DNA from: Lachnospiraceae bacterium
Lineage (GTDB): Bacteria > Bacillota > Clostridia > Lachnospirales > Lachnospiraceae
Assembly: GCA_016290615.1 (NCBI GenBank)
Contig: JAEEUS010000006.1
Span: forward strand, 44,152-108,151
DNA: 64,000 bases
Direction: 5' to 3'
Shown: positions 46,124 to 54,559 of the stretch, one piece after another
How the letters are laid out: each line of letters begins with the position of its first letter
Numbering within the stretch: position 1 is the stretch's first letter
Program-made: the position numbers and the translations under genes
The notes under the pieces: model-generated
What the model was told of the DNA's origin: nothing
The model's database searches: none
Seen by the model: only the letters and a program-made list of their open reading frames with translations

Positions 46124-49072
46124 TCATGCCTTTTCAATCATATTTTCCAGGTTGATGAAGCGATCCTTCTCACTCTTTATCGCTTCCTCGTTTCCGACTA
46201 CGCATACATATCCCTCTTCAAGGACAGCCTTTATATAGTCTGAAAGCAAACGTATCTTGTCAACATCTGTAGAGAGCACTTCATCTCTCTCCTTCTGATA
46301 GTCCTCTACAGAAAGATTTGTCATATATGCACTCAGCGACTTTATAGCTTTCGCAGACGGTGTCAGAGGCGTGTCAAGTTCGCTGATTGCTCCTATTATA
46401 TACTGAGTCATCTCTCTACTACTTATATCAATGCTTTCGACATACTCAGGTATGCCTTCATATACATCTAGAGTCTTTGACAGATTGGGATCACGGTAGG
46501 AAACAAAGAAGCTGTCTCCGCTCTTGCTGAACGAGCTCATACATCCGTATGCACCGTTCTTTACACGAACGTTCATCCAGAGATATCCGTAGCTCATGAT
46601 AACCTTTAATACTCTCAGGCTTCCTGTATACTTAAGTCCCTTCTGAATGAAGTTACCACCCCTGCATACATAGTTTACCTGAGATGAGCTCATTATGCCT
46701 TCATTCATAACAACGGGCGTGGGATCAAATGCTGGTTTTGAAACAATTTCTTTTGTTTCATGCTCGTTAAGTATCTCAAGGAAGTCCTCAGCCTTCTTTT
46801 CAAACAGCTCATATTCATTCTCTGAGCCTGCGAAATCAAACATCAGATTCTCTTTTCTGAATATGTACCTGACCAGTTCATTGAGCTTATCTTTGTAGCT
46901 TTCCTTGACTGATTCGTATTCGTTATCGAGCTTTTCAATAAGCTTGTAGTTCGTATATCCGCTGATCTTGTCGGTTATCACGGCGCCTTTGCTGAAATAT
47001 GTTCCTATCCTTCCTACAGCCACCTGATGACCTGAGCTCATCATGGTCGCCTGTGTTCTTGACTTGGTCTCACTGATGAGTTCTCTGTTACGCTTTTCAT
47101 TATCAAGAACGGATGTAAAGATTATCTCCTCCAAAAGTTCAAATGCAGCATCGAGGCCGCCCTCCAATACCTTGGCTTTCCACTCAAAGGTTACTCTTGT
47201 ATCATCCAGGTTCTTTGAATCGGTATATATGTTGCATACAGGTACGATTCCTCCAGTTTTTATGTTTATCTGGTTAAAGAGCTCACCGTATGTATAATTT
47301 GCCGTATCCACCAGTCCCATTGAGTTTTTGAGCATTCCGGCATATCCGAACAGCTCATTTGGCAGATCAGTGATATCAAATATCAGTCTGAGATAATCTA
47401 TTCCATGAGTATCTATGGGATGATACAGTGATCTTACTCCTTTGATCTGTCTCATCTCATTATATAAAGCCGCGGTCTCCTTCTTTATATCCTTAAGTTC
47501 CAGAACAGGAATGCATTCAAGCTGCTCAGGAGTATCCTCTTCATCCTGATAAGCCTTAAGTGCCGCTGTTTCATTAACGATTTTTTCTATCTCTTTCTCG
47601 CTTAGGGAAGCCTTGTAATCAGCAAGCTTTTGAGCAAGCTTTTTATCCTCCTTTTCAACCAGCCCTATCTCGGGAACAACGATCACAACAGATCTGTGTT
47701 CATTATTCAAAAGATATTTTTCTATCAGCTTCTCATAATAGTCGGTATCAATCTTATCTCTTAAAGCCTTGAATGTATCGCCTGCAGCCAGATGAATGAA
47801 AGGCTTCTCATCATCATAAAGCCAGCTGTCGAGAGCCTGCAGTCCGTACATCAGTCCCGGAGGATATGATCCGAAATCAGCTTCTCTAAACTTGAACTCA
47901 AGAGCGTTTACAGCGCCTCTTAACGTATCCTTGTCCAGTCCGTTCTTAACTATATTAGAAAGAACTTCCCTGATAGTATCAAGGAACAGTTCTTTTTTAT
48001 TCTCATCAGAGTTCTTAGCTACTATTGAGAAGTAAGGCTGCTTGATGCCGTTTTCGCAGTAGCTGTATATATCCTTTCCTATGCCTTTATCAAGCATCGT
48101 CTGCTTGAGTATTGCACCCGGTGCAGTACACAGAGCATAGTCTATTATCTGAAGCGCTATATATTCTTCTTTATCCAAGCTGTTTGAGAATACCGCATTG
48201 TAGGAAAGATATGTGTTCTCATCAACCGGTTCACTCTCTGTTATTGAAAATGCCTTTCTGATCTCTACCGGTTTATCAAAACTCTTCTGCGTGGCAATCT
48301 CTGAGTCCACATCTATCCTGTCGTATGCACTCAGATACTTCTCATCGATAAATGTAAGCTTTTCCTCATAGTCCATATCTCCGTACAGATAGATATAGCT
48401 GTTTGAAGGATGATAATACTTCTTATATGTATCTATATATGCTTCATATGTAAGATTCGGAATGTCCTTTGGATCTCCGCCGGATTCAAATCCGTAAGTG
48501 GTATCCGGGAAGAGCGAATTAAATATCTCTCTTTCAAGAACATCATCAGGAGACGAGAATGCTCCCTTCATCTCGTTATATACAACGCCGTTAATCGTAA
48601 GATCATCCTCAGTGCTTTCCATCTCATAGTGCCAGCCTTCCTGCTTAAAGGTCATGTCACTCTTTAGGATGTTTGGATAGAAAACGGCATCCAGATACAC
48701 ATGCATCAGATTAGCAAAGTCCTTGTCATTCGTGCTGGCAACGGGATAAACCGTCTTATCCGGGTATGTCATTGCGTTTAAAAACGTATTTAATGAACCC
48801 TTTACCAGTTCTACAAACGGATCCTTTACCGGGAAGTCCTTTGAACCGCAGAGCACGGAATGCTCGAGTATGTGCATTACTCCCGTACTGTCCTTTGGTG
48901 TAGTCCTGAATCCGATATAGAATACCTTGTTGTCATCATCGTTATTAAGCAGTGCTACTCTTGCACCCGACTTTTTATGTCTTAACAGGTAGCCTTCACT
49001 TCCAAGATCATCTATTTTCTGTGAACTGATCAGTTCATATTTATCCAGTTTTGTAAAATCAATCTTGCGCAC
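46124..49072 (-). CDS. M16C insulinase-type zinc metalloprotease (presequence-protease-like)
   Basis: 982 residues, the usual size of PreP/Cym1-type clam-shell proteases. The inverted zinc motif HILEH is at 67-71 within GVMHILEHSVLCGSKDFPVKDPF, followed by LVKGSLNTFLNAMTYPDKTVYPVAS. These enzymes degrade short unstructured peptides in a closed chamber. No signal peptide, so cytoplasmic. It lies in the operon with a J-protein and rhomboid-like protein, fitting a proteostasis theme. The start is 21 bases after the upstream gene. Confidence 0.93.
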   Translation of the reverse strand: MRKIDFTKLDKYELISSQKIDDLGSEGYLLRHKKSGARVALLNNDDDNKVFYIGFRTTPKDSTGVMHILEHSVLCGSKDFPVKDPFVELVKGSLNTFLNAMTYPDKTVYPVASTNDKDFANLMHVYLDAVFYPNILKSDMTFKQEGWHYEMESTEDDLTINGVVYNEMKGAFSSPDDVLEREIFNSLFPDTTYGFESGGDPKDIPNLTYEAYIDTYKKYYHPSNSYIYLYGDMDYEEKLTFIDEKYLSAYDRIDVDSEIATQKSFDKPVEIRKAFSITESEPVDENTYLSYNAVFSNSLDKEEYIALQIIDYALCTAPGAILKQTMLDKGIGKDIYSYCENGIKQPYFSIVAKNSDENKKELFLDTIREVLSNIVKNGLDKDTLRGAVNALEFKFREADFGSYPPGLMYGLQALDSWLYDDEKPFIHLAAGDTFKALRDKIDTDYYEKLIEKYLLNNEHRSVVIVVPEIGLVEKEDKKLAQKLADYKASLSEKEIEKIVNETAALKAYQDEEDTPEQLECIPVLELKDIKKETAALYNEMRQIKGVRSLYHPIDTHGIDYLRLIFDITDLPNELFGYAGMLKNSMGLVDTANYTYGELFNQINIKTGGIVPVCNIYTDSKNLDDTRVTFEWKAKVLEGGLDAAFELLEEIIFTSVLDNEKRNRELISETKSRTQATMMSSGHQVAVGRIGTYFSKGAVITDKISGYTNYKLIEKLDNEYESVKESYKDKLNELVRYIFRKENLMFDFAGSENEYELFEKKAEDFLEILNEHETKEIVSKPAFDPTPVVMNEGIMSSSQVNYVCRGGNFIQKGLKYTGSLRVLKVIMSYGYLWMNVRVKNGAYGCMSSFSKSGDSFFVSYRDPNLSKTLDVYEGIPEYVESIDISSREMTQYIIGAISELDTPLTPSAKAIKSLSAYMTNLSVEDYQKERDEVLSTDVDKIRLLSDYIKAVLEEGYVCVVGNEEAIKSEKDRFINLENMIEKA

Positions 49073-49093
49073 TGATTATCTTTCCTCTCTTTT

Positions 49094-49486
49094 TTAGCCA
49101 ACTGCCAAAAGATTTATCTTATAAAGATGCATTTCTTCCACAAATATGGTATCCATCTTTTTATGCAGATATTCATCATCCACAATATCTTCTATCTTGT
49201 ACTCCCTGCCCACATATGATTTCTTGTCTTCGTCAAAAACATAAAGCCTGAATTTGGCTTTCATCTTTTTAAAGATCATATATGCCATATCTTCCTTCTT
49301 CATGAAAAAGATATGATTCTCGATTGTTGTTTCTCTCGAGACTTCTTTTAAGATATAATGCGACAAAATGACCTTGAATTTGAAAGGTATCTCATCAAGG
49401 TCAAGCATCTCACCATAGCTTAGTTTTCCGCCTATGTATATATTTGTTACATCCTGCACTACGTGCTTATAATCTCTGTCAGCCAT
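49094..49486 (-). CDS. Conserved-looking small protein of unknown function
   Basis: 130 residues, soluble, mixed alpha/beta and rich in charged residues (YKHVVQDVTNIYIGGKLSYGEMLDLDEIPFKFKVILSHYIL at the start). No motif recognised. It starts at the base after the stop of the sigma-like gene, so the two are strongly coupled and the proteins may form a pair. Confidence 0.7.
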   Translation of the reverse strand: MADRDYKHVVQDVTNIYIGGKLSYGEMLDLDEIPFKFKVILSHYILKEVSRETTIENHIFFMKKEDMAYMIFKKMKAKFRLYVFDEDKKSYVGREYKIEDIVDDEYLHKKMDTIFVEEMHLYKINLLAVG

Positions 49487-50221
49487 TTAACTTTCTATAT
49501 CTTCTATCTTCTTGCCGCTTATTCTTATCGCATCCTCGATCATCTTCCTTGAAAGCTTTCCTTCAGCAACAAGTTCTTCGACAGTAACCTTTCTTCCAAG
49601 GTCGCATGCAAGTTCTCTTGCCGCATCAGCCACCTTGTTTACCTTGTCAACCAGTTTGTCATCTGCTTTTTTATTGCCTGCTTCTTCGCTTATGAGTTCT
49701 TCCATGGCATCCATCGCAAGCTTTGCTAACATCCCCGGAACCTCATCTGGGTCTTCAAGTGCTCCAAGCATCTCAACGCCCAGAGTAAGTGCAACATTGC
49801 CCTCACCTATAAGATCCTCTATGAATACGCCCTGTCCGGTATACAGCTTTGCCAGATCGACCACATCGCTTAACATATGCTCGATGAGCCTCTTCTTTGC
49901 CTGTGCTTCTCCGTTCATCGCTGCCATATAAAGAGCTCGCTTTTCTCCATCATTCAATACAGGCAGATCAGCCAGACTTTCAGTATACATGGAAACATAA
50001 TCGATCTCTTCTTCTGTAAGAAACTCATCCGGATCGATCTTTTCATCTATGCCTATCTTCTTTGTCTTAAGATAATCATAAACAGGTCCAAGCTGTTCGC
50101 TTGACATTCCAATCTGAGCGAACGCTTCTTCTATCTGTTTGCTGCTTAAGACATTTCCCTGGAGTGCGGCTGTTTCTCTTATCTCTTCTATCTTTTTAGC
50201 AAATTCAAGTTCCTGATTCAT
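49487..50221 (-). CDS. Sigma-70-like protein lacking promoter-recognition regions (pseudo-sigma)
   Basis: 244 residues that align by eye with the first two thirds of sigma-A. Residues 22-58 (LSSKQIEEAFAQIGMSSEQL) resemble region 1.1. Residues 73-150 (LPVLNDGEKRALYMAAMNGE, AKKRLIEHMLSDVVDLAKLY, GVFIEDLIGEGNVAL) match regions 1.2, 2.1 and 2.2, the core-RNA-polymerase contact. The following aromatic, basic region 2.3-2.4 that melts and reads the -10 is replaced by an acidic, non-aromatic stretch (160-186). Residues 188-236 resemble region 3 (AARELACDLGRKVTVEELVAEG). Regions 3.2 and 4 are absent. It may bind core polymerase without starting transcription, as an anti-sigma or modulator. That role is inference. 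Confidence 0.75.
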   Translation of the reverse strand: MNQELEFAKKIEEIRETAALQGNVLSSKQIEEAFAQIGMSSEQLGPVYDYLKTKKIGIDEKIDPDEFLTEEEIDYVSMYTESLADLPVLNDGEKRALYMAAMNGEAQAKKRLIEHMLSDVVDLAKLYTGQGVFIEDLIGEGNVALTLGVEMLGALEDPDEVPGMLAKLAMDAMEELISEEAGNKKADDKLVDKVNKVADAARELACDLGRKVTVEELVAEGKLSRKMIEDAIRISGKKIEDIES

Positions 50222-50229
50222 ATATATCC

Positions 50230-51081
50230 TTATTCAACATGTTTATGAGTAAAAAGGTGATCATTGCAGTATTCATAGTTGCCGTTACATTTAGAGCAGA
50301 ATCTGAATTCCAGTTCAGGATTTGATTCATCCGTTCTTCCGCATATTGCACATTTATGCCTTGTAACCGCAGGCTTGGGCGCAGCTTTTACTTTTGAACG
50401 GAACTCCTTACGCATAGTCTGCTGAGCTTTTGTGATACCGATCCTTTTTCTTCCGCCAAAGAAGAATATGACAAAGTTAAACAGTGAAGCAATGATCGGT
50501 ATTGCTATGAACAGTCCTCCGCCGATGCACTCTACTATCATGATCACTACATAAACAACGCCCAAAACCTTTACCTTGATCGGTATGATGAACATAAGCA
50601 GTATCTCCATCTCCGGGAAGGTCGCTGCGAATGCCAGAAAGATCGACATACAGATATAGTAAGTCGTGAACAGATATCCGATCTGAACATTTCCTGCCCC
50701 TATAAAAGCTAGTATCCCATACATTATAAAGGCGCCGATAACGGTATAGAGCAATCCTGAAAAGATGTAGACATTATATCTGAAGTCTCCCCATACGTTC
50801 TCAAGTGTTCTGCCGATGCTGTAATAAAAATACATCGATATCAGTACCCAGAACACATTATCCTGCCTTGTCGGGCTTATCACCCAGGTGAACAGTCTCC
50901 ATACCTGACCTTTTAAAATCTTTGAAGGTTCGAGCGACAGATAATCAAGTATCCCGCTTGTTGAAGGAAGTATCGCAAGTGCGTAACCTATCGCAAAACA
51001 GATGACCATGTACAGTGAAAGGTTGTGCAATGCGTATTTGCTGTATTTTCTTTCTATTTTGTCAATCCAATTGTCTTTCAA
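50230..51081 (-). CDS. Rhomboid-like membrane protein without catalytic residues, C-terminal zinc ribbon
   Basis: 283 residues with six or so membrane helices. WRLFTWVISPTRQDNVFWVLISMYFYYSIGRTLENVWGDFRYNVYIFSG is a typical rhomboid L1 loop and helix 2-3 segment. The active-site GxSG and the later His are missing: the corresponding helices read YLFTTYYICMSIFLAFA and VLGVVYVVIMIVECIG. It is therefore a pseudoprotease of the iRhom/Derlin kind. The cytoplasmic tail has a CAICGRTDE ... FRFCSKCNGNYEYC zinc-ribbon-like four-cysteine motif with a His-rich end. It lies between the J-protein and sigma-like genes with 8-16 base gaps. Confidence 0.8.
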   Translation of the reverse strand: MKDNWIDKIERKYSKYALHNLSLYMVICFAIGYALAILPSTSGILDYLSLEPSKILKGQVWRLFTWVISPTRQDNVFWVLISMYFYYSIGRTLENVWGDFRYNVYIFSGLLYTVIGAFIMYGILAFIGAGNVQIGYLFTTYYICMSIFLAFAATFPEMEILLMFIIPIKVKVLGVVYVVIMIVECIGGGLFIAIPIIASLFNFVIFFFGGRKRIGITKAQQTMRKEFRSKVKAAPKPAVTRHKCAICGRTDESNPELEFRFCSKCNGNYEYCNDHLFTHKHVE

Positions 51082-51097
51082 GCTAAAACACCTCTTA

Positions 51098-51952
51098 TCA
51101 GCTTATCTCGCTTATCTGGCAGAATCTGTTATATTCTTCATCGATCCTGACGAATTTTTCCTTATCACCTGTTACGGCATTATCCGGATGGAATTTTGCT
51201 GCATACTTATGATAAAGTTTCTTTGCTTCTGACTTTGATTTACACATTGCAAAGTATCTTAGGTTATGCCTTCTGGCGAATTCATGCTGTTTTGCGACCT
51301 CACGCTCAACATCACTCATCTGCTTTTCGGGCTCGGGCTGTCTGTATGTCTGGTTCTGAGTATTTCTGTAAGTCCTGTTGTCGCTCGTACGCGATGACTG
51401 GTTTGAATACTTTCTTCTATACTCTGCTTCAAAAGCCCTTTCTTTGCTTCGGTGAGCATACAGATCCTGCTGGTTAAAAAAGTTAGCGGTACTCGTATAG
51501 GGATCTTTAAAAAAGCTGGCGGAATCATAGGCCTGTCTTTCACTAGCCCTCTTCTGTTTCTCTCTTCTGCTTCCAAACAACCAGAAGAATCTCGGATCGT
51601 GGGCTATCTCCCAGTTTTCAAATGCATCCTTGATCCCGTCATTATTTAGGTCGTCAGCAAAATACTCGCTGTAATAGTACCTGAATTCTTCATAATTCTT
51701 CGGATTTTCTTCCTTGTACTGCTGAAAAACCTTGGCCCACCATATAAGAAACACTAAAAAGGCTACTACATATGAAATCGAGAACACAGGTCCTTCGAAT
51801 AAACCAATGAGCGGAATACTCATCATATAGTAAACCAAAGAAAAGCTTGTCATAAATCTTTTTCTAAGGAATGCTTTTACGAGTATCCCTACTGGCACAG
51901 CAAATAGAAATATAAATTCGTACAGTTTATGAAACAGAAAATCAGTTGCCAT
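51098..51952 (-). CDS. Membrane-anchored C-terminal J-domain protein with an EF-hand-like loop
   Basis: 284 residues. Two hydrophobic segments near the N-terminus (11-30 and 40-72), a middle region rich in Arg/Gln/Asn/Ser, and a J-domain at the very C-terminus with the HPD motif at 255-257 (KKLYHKYAAKFHPDNAVTG). J-proteins stimulate Hsp70/DnaK ATPase; tethering would direct DnaK to the membrane. Residues 101-112 (DLNNDGIKDAFE) fit a calcium-binding EF-hand loop with acidic or Asn residues at positions 1, 3, 5, 9 and 12. Its ATG overlaps the stop of the ATPase gene by one base. Confidence 0.85.
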   Translation of the reverse strand: MATDFLFHKLYEFIFLFAVPVGILVKAFLRKRFMTSFSLVYYMMSIPLIGLFEGPVFSISYVVAFLVFLIWWAKVFQQYKEENPKNYEEFRYYYSEYFADDLNNDGIKDAFENWEIAHDPRFFWLFGSRREKQKRASERQAYDSASFFKDPYTSTANFFNQQDLYAHRSKERAFEAEYRRKYSNQSSRTSDNRTYRNTQNQTYRQPEPEKQMSDVEREVAKQHEFARRHNLRYFAMCKSKSEAKKLYHKYAAKFHPDNAVTGDKEKFVRIDEEYNRFCQISEIS

Positions 51953-53601
51953 TACTTAAACATTATCCCCATTAGATTTCTACCGATAGAAGCTCCGACA
52001 TTACCCCCAAGCTTCTTACCGAATTTTCCGAAACTAGATCCGATGGAATTTCCTATCTCCCTGCCGATAGTTCCGGTAGCCGTGCTTGCGACACTCTTTG
52101 CAGCACGCTTGTATGCTTTAGCCGTATCGCTTTCCTTCTTTGCAGGCTTAGCGCTTTCTTTTTCAGCTTTAGATGCTTTGCCAGGATGATTAGGATTCGG
52201 CTTTTTAACCTTGCTGTTAGTAACAGGTTCAGTTTCCTCTTCATAAGCTTCCTGCGCAGCTATAGCCTGCTGTTCAGCTTCTGCCTTAGCTTCCTGAGCT
52301 GCAAGATTCTGCTGAGCAACGCTCATAAGTATCTCATAAGCCGATTCTCTGTCAATCACATCATAGAACTTAGAATACATGGGATTGCTTCTTACCACGT
52401 TATTACGTGTATCGTTGTCTATTATCCCCATAAAGCTCTGAGGCGGAAGTATGCTGGTCTTTTTAACTACTGTAGGGATACCCTTTTCGTCAAGTACCGA
52501 TACTAAAGCCTCACCTACTCCAAGTTCGGTAAGAACAGAGAATGTATCAAACTCAGGATTTTCTCTGAATGACTTGGCAGCAACCTTTGCTCCTTCAAGT
52601 TCCTTGGGAGTATAAGCTCTGAGAGCATGCTGTATCTTGTTGCTCAGCTGTCCCAGAACTCCATCAGGGATATCCTTAGGGTTCTGTGTTATGAAATATA
52701 TACCTACGCCCTTACTTCTGACGAGCTTGACGATCTGCTCGATCTTTGAAAGCAGTGTCTTGCTTGCACTTTCAAACAGCATATGAGCTTCATCAAAGAA
52801 GAATACGATCTTTGGCTTTTCAAGATCACCGGCTTCCGGCATGTTCTCATACAGTTCAGAAAGCAGCCAAAGCATAAATGTTGAATACATGCTAGGATTG
52901 TTTATAAGCTTCTGACAGTCAAGGATATTGATCCTTCCCTTTCCGTCATATTCATTTATTAAGAAATCCTCTATCCTGATCGCAGGCTCCATGAAGAATC
53001 CTTCTCCACCTTCGCTCTCAAGAGCTACAATGGATCTAATGATAACGCTTAAGCTTGCTTCAGTCATCTTTCCGTATTCGGCTGCATATTCAGAAGCATG
53101 CTCAGATACATAGTTGATCATGGCTTTAAGATCCTTGGTATCAAGAAGGAGCATTCCTTCATCATCCGCAATCTTAAAGATGATCGTCAAAAGATCTGCC
53201 TGAGTATCATTTAAGTTGAGTATCCTTCCCAAAAGAAGCGGTCCCATCTCGGAAACCGTTGTTCGTAGGTTTATTCCCTTCTCACCGTATACATCCCAAA
53301 ACGTAGTCGGATATGCATGAAGTGAAAAGCCCTTGCTGAAAAGATCAAGCGATTCGATCCTTTTTGCTACAGTACCCGAGTTTTCACCCGCCTGACACAT
53401 GCCTGAAAGATCACCCTTTACATCAGCTAAAAATACCGGAACTCCCGCATCCGAAAATGACTCAGCCATTACTTTAAGCGTAACAGTCTTACCTGTTCCT
53501 GTAGCACCGGCTATCATCCCGTGTCTGTTTGCCATCTTGGGATAAATATATATATCTTCCTCTCCTGATCTTCCTATCCAAATCTTACCATCCTGATACA
53601 T
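51952..53601 (-). CDS. HerA-like DUF853 P-loop ATPase (YjgR family)
   Basis: 549 residues. Walker A GATGTGKTVTLKVMAE near residue 35, FLADVKGDLSGM, Walker B IVFFFDEAHMLFE near 268, and IYFITQNPKDIPDGVLGQLSNKIQHALRAYTPKE, all typical of DUF853, a cytoplasmic relative of FtsK/HerA translocases. The C-terminal 100 residues are Lys/Glu/Ala-rich, then Gly-rich (GREIGNSIGSSFGKFGKKLGG). GGAGGT lies 6 bases before the ATG. It is the first gene of the operon that runs to 45715. Substrate unknown. Confidence 0.9.
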   Translation of the reverse strand: MYQDGKIWIGRSGEEDIYIYPKMANRHGMIAGATGTGKTVTLKVMAESFSDAGVPVFLADVKGDLSGMCQAGENSGTVAKRIESLDLFSKGFSLHAYPTTFWDVYGEKGINLRTTVSEMGPLLLGRILNLNDTQADLLTIIFKIADDEGMLLLDTKDLKAMINYVSEHASEYAAEYGKMTEASLSVIIRSIVALESEGGEGFFMEPAIRIEDFLINEYDGKGRINILDCQKLINNPSMYSTFMLWLLSELYENMPEAGDLEKPKIVFFFDEAHMLFESASKTLLSKIEQIVKLVRSKGVGIYFITQNPKDIPDGVLGQLSNKIQHALRAYTPKELEGAKVAAKSFRENPEFDTFSVLTELGVGEALVSVLDEKGIPTVVKKTSILPPQSFMGIIDNDTRNNVVRSNPMYSKFYDVIDRESAYEILMSVAQQNLAAQEAKAEAEQQAIAAQEAYEEETEPVTNSKVKKPNPNHPGKASKAEKESAKPAKKESDTAKAYKRAAKSVASTATGTIGREIGNSIGSSFGKFGKKLGGNVGASIGRNLMGIMFK

Positions 53602-53672
53602 GCTCTACCTCCATATTTATGATTCCTTATATTCTGTGTCAGGCGCCCTGCCCAAACAGACCAATCTATTAA

Positions 53673-53681
53673 AGTATACCA
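53673..53681 (-). promoter_or_regulatory. Extended -10 promoter of the DUF853-led operon
   Basis: TGGTATACT on the minus strand is an extended -10; no good -35 is present. Just upstream an ATGAC-CT-GTCAT palindrome (53682-53693) occupies the -35 zone and could be a regulator site shared with the divergent AraC gene. Confidence 0.5.
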
Positions 53682-53710
53682 CATGACAGGTCATAATTTA
53701 TAGAAAATTG

Positions 53711-53740
53711 TTGTAAGTTGAGCTTTTTTTATGGGATAAT
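53711..53740 (+). promoter_or_regulatory. Probable promoter of the AraC-type regulator
   Basis: TTGTAA (53711-53716) and GATAAT (53735-53740) with an 18-base spacer; transcription would start about 14 bases before the ATG, just upstream of the GGAGG ribosome site. Confidence 0.5.
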
Positions 53741-53760
53741 ATTTAGAATGGAGGTATCTT

Positions 53761-54486
53761 ATGGAAAGCAGCGTTATTCTCAAGCACTACGGCAGATTGT
53801 ACAATCCTTCCAACTGGGGTTATTTCCCAAACTACGTGGCAAATCGCTTTTATTACATTTGCAAGGGGAATGTCGTATACAAGGAAAAACTCACATTAAA
53901 ACCGGGTTTTGTCTATCTTTTTAAGGCTGATCCCGAGTTCATGGCATCCCAGTCTCCGCTAGATCCGATAGATCATATCTACTTTGATTTTATTTCTTCC
54001 GGGAATTTTCTTGATAAGGAATATATAGAGATAGATCCTAATCTCTATCCAAGACTCAACTCAGTAATTAAAGCACTTACTTTTGATTATTCACTCAACG
54101 ATCTTCCCCAGGATGTGGCTGAGTCATATCTGAATATAATCTTTTATGAACTGAAGGATCACTTCGTTTCCAATCGCATGTATTCGGATCTCACTACCAG
54201 CGTCTTTCGATATATCCATGAGAATCCCGCGGGTGATCTTACTGTTGCAGGTATTGCCGATGCCCTAAGCATCAATATAAATCATCTGATCAGAACCTTC
54301 AAAAAGGACACGGGCATGACACCTCTTAAGTACATCGGACTCATGAAATCCGAGCTTGCAGTCTCATATATTAGAAAAGGTCATTCACTTGAGGATATAG
54401 CCGAACTTTTGGGATACTCTACGGTATCTGCTCTTTCTGTAGCATTTAAGAATGTAACACATAAAAACCTTTCGGAGTTTAGATGA
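53761..54486 (+). CDS. AraC/XylS family transcriptional regulator
   Basis: 241 residues. An N-terminal cupin-like sensing domain (LKHYGRLYNPSNWGYFPNYVANRFYYICKG) is followed by two helix-turn-helix motifs in the last 100 residues (LTVAGIADALSININHLIRTFKKDTGMTPLKYI and LEDIAELLGYSTVSALSVAFKNVTHKNLSEFR). Such proteins usually activate sugar or stress genes on ligand binding. GGAGG is 7 bases before the ATG. It lies 73 bases before trpB2, which has its own promoter, and divergent from the ATPase operon; either could be a target. Confidence 0.92.
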   Translation: MESSVILKHYGRLYNPSNWGYFPNYVANRFYYICKGNVVYKEKLTLKPGFVYLFKADPEFMASQSPLDPIDHIYFDFISSGNFLDKEYIEIDPNLYPRLNSVIKALTFDYSLNDLPQDVAESYLNIIFYELKDHFVSNRMYSDLTTSVFRYIHENPAGDLTVAGIADALSININHLIRTFKKDTGMTPLKYIGLMKSELAVSYIRKGHSLEDIAELLGYSTVSALSVAFKNVTHKNLSEFR

Positions 54487-54493
54487 TATCGTG

Positions 54494-54522
54494 TTTAAAT
54501 ATACGCCCAGATATGCTATAAT
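54494..54522 (+). promoter_or_regulatory. Promoter of trpB2
   Basis: TTTAAA (54494-54499), 17-base spacer, TATAAT (54517-54522), about 38 bases before the ATG. Confidence 0.65.
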
Positions 54523-54559
54523 TATATAGTTTGAGTTTTATTAACAGAAAGGAATTATT

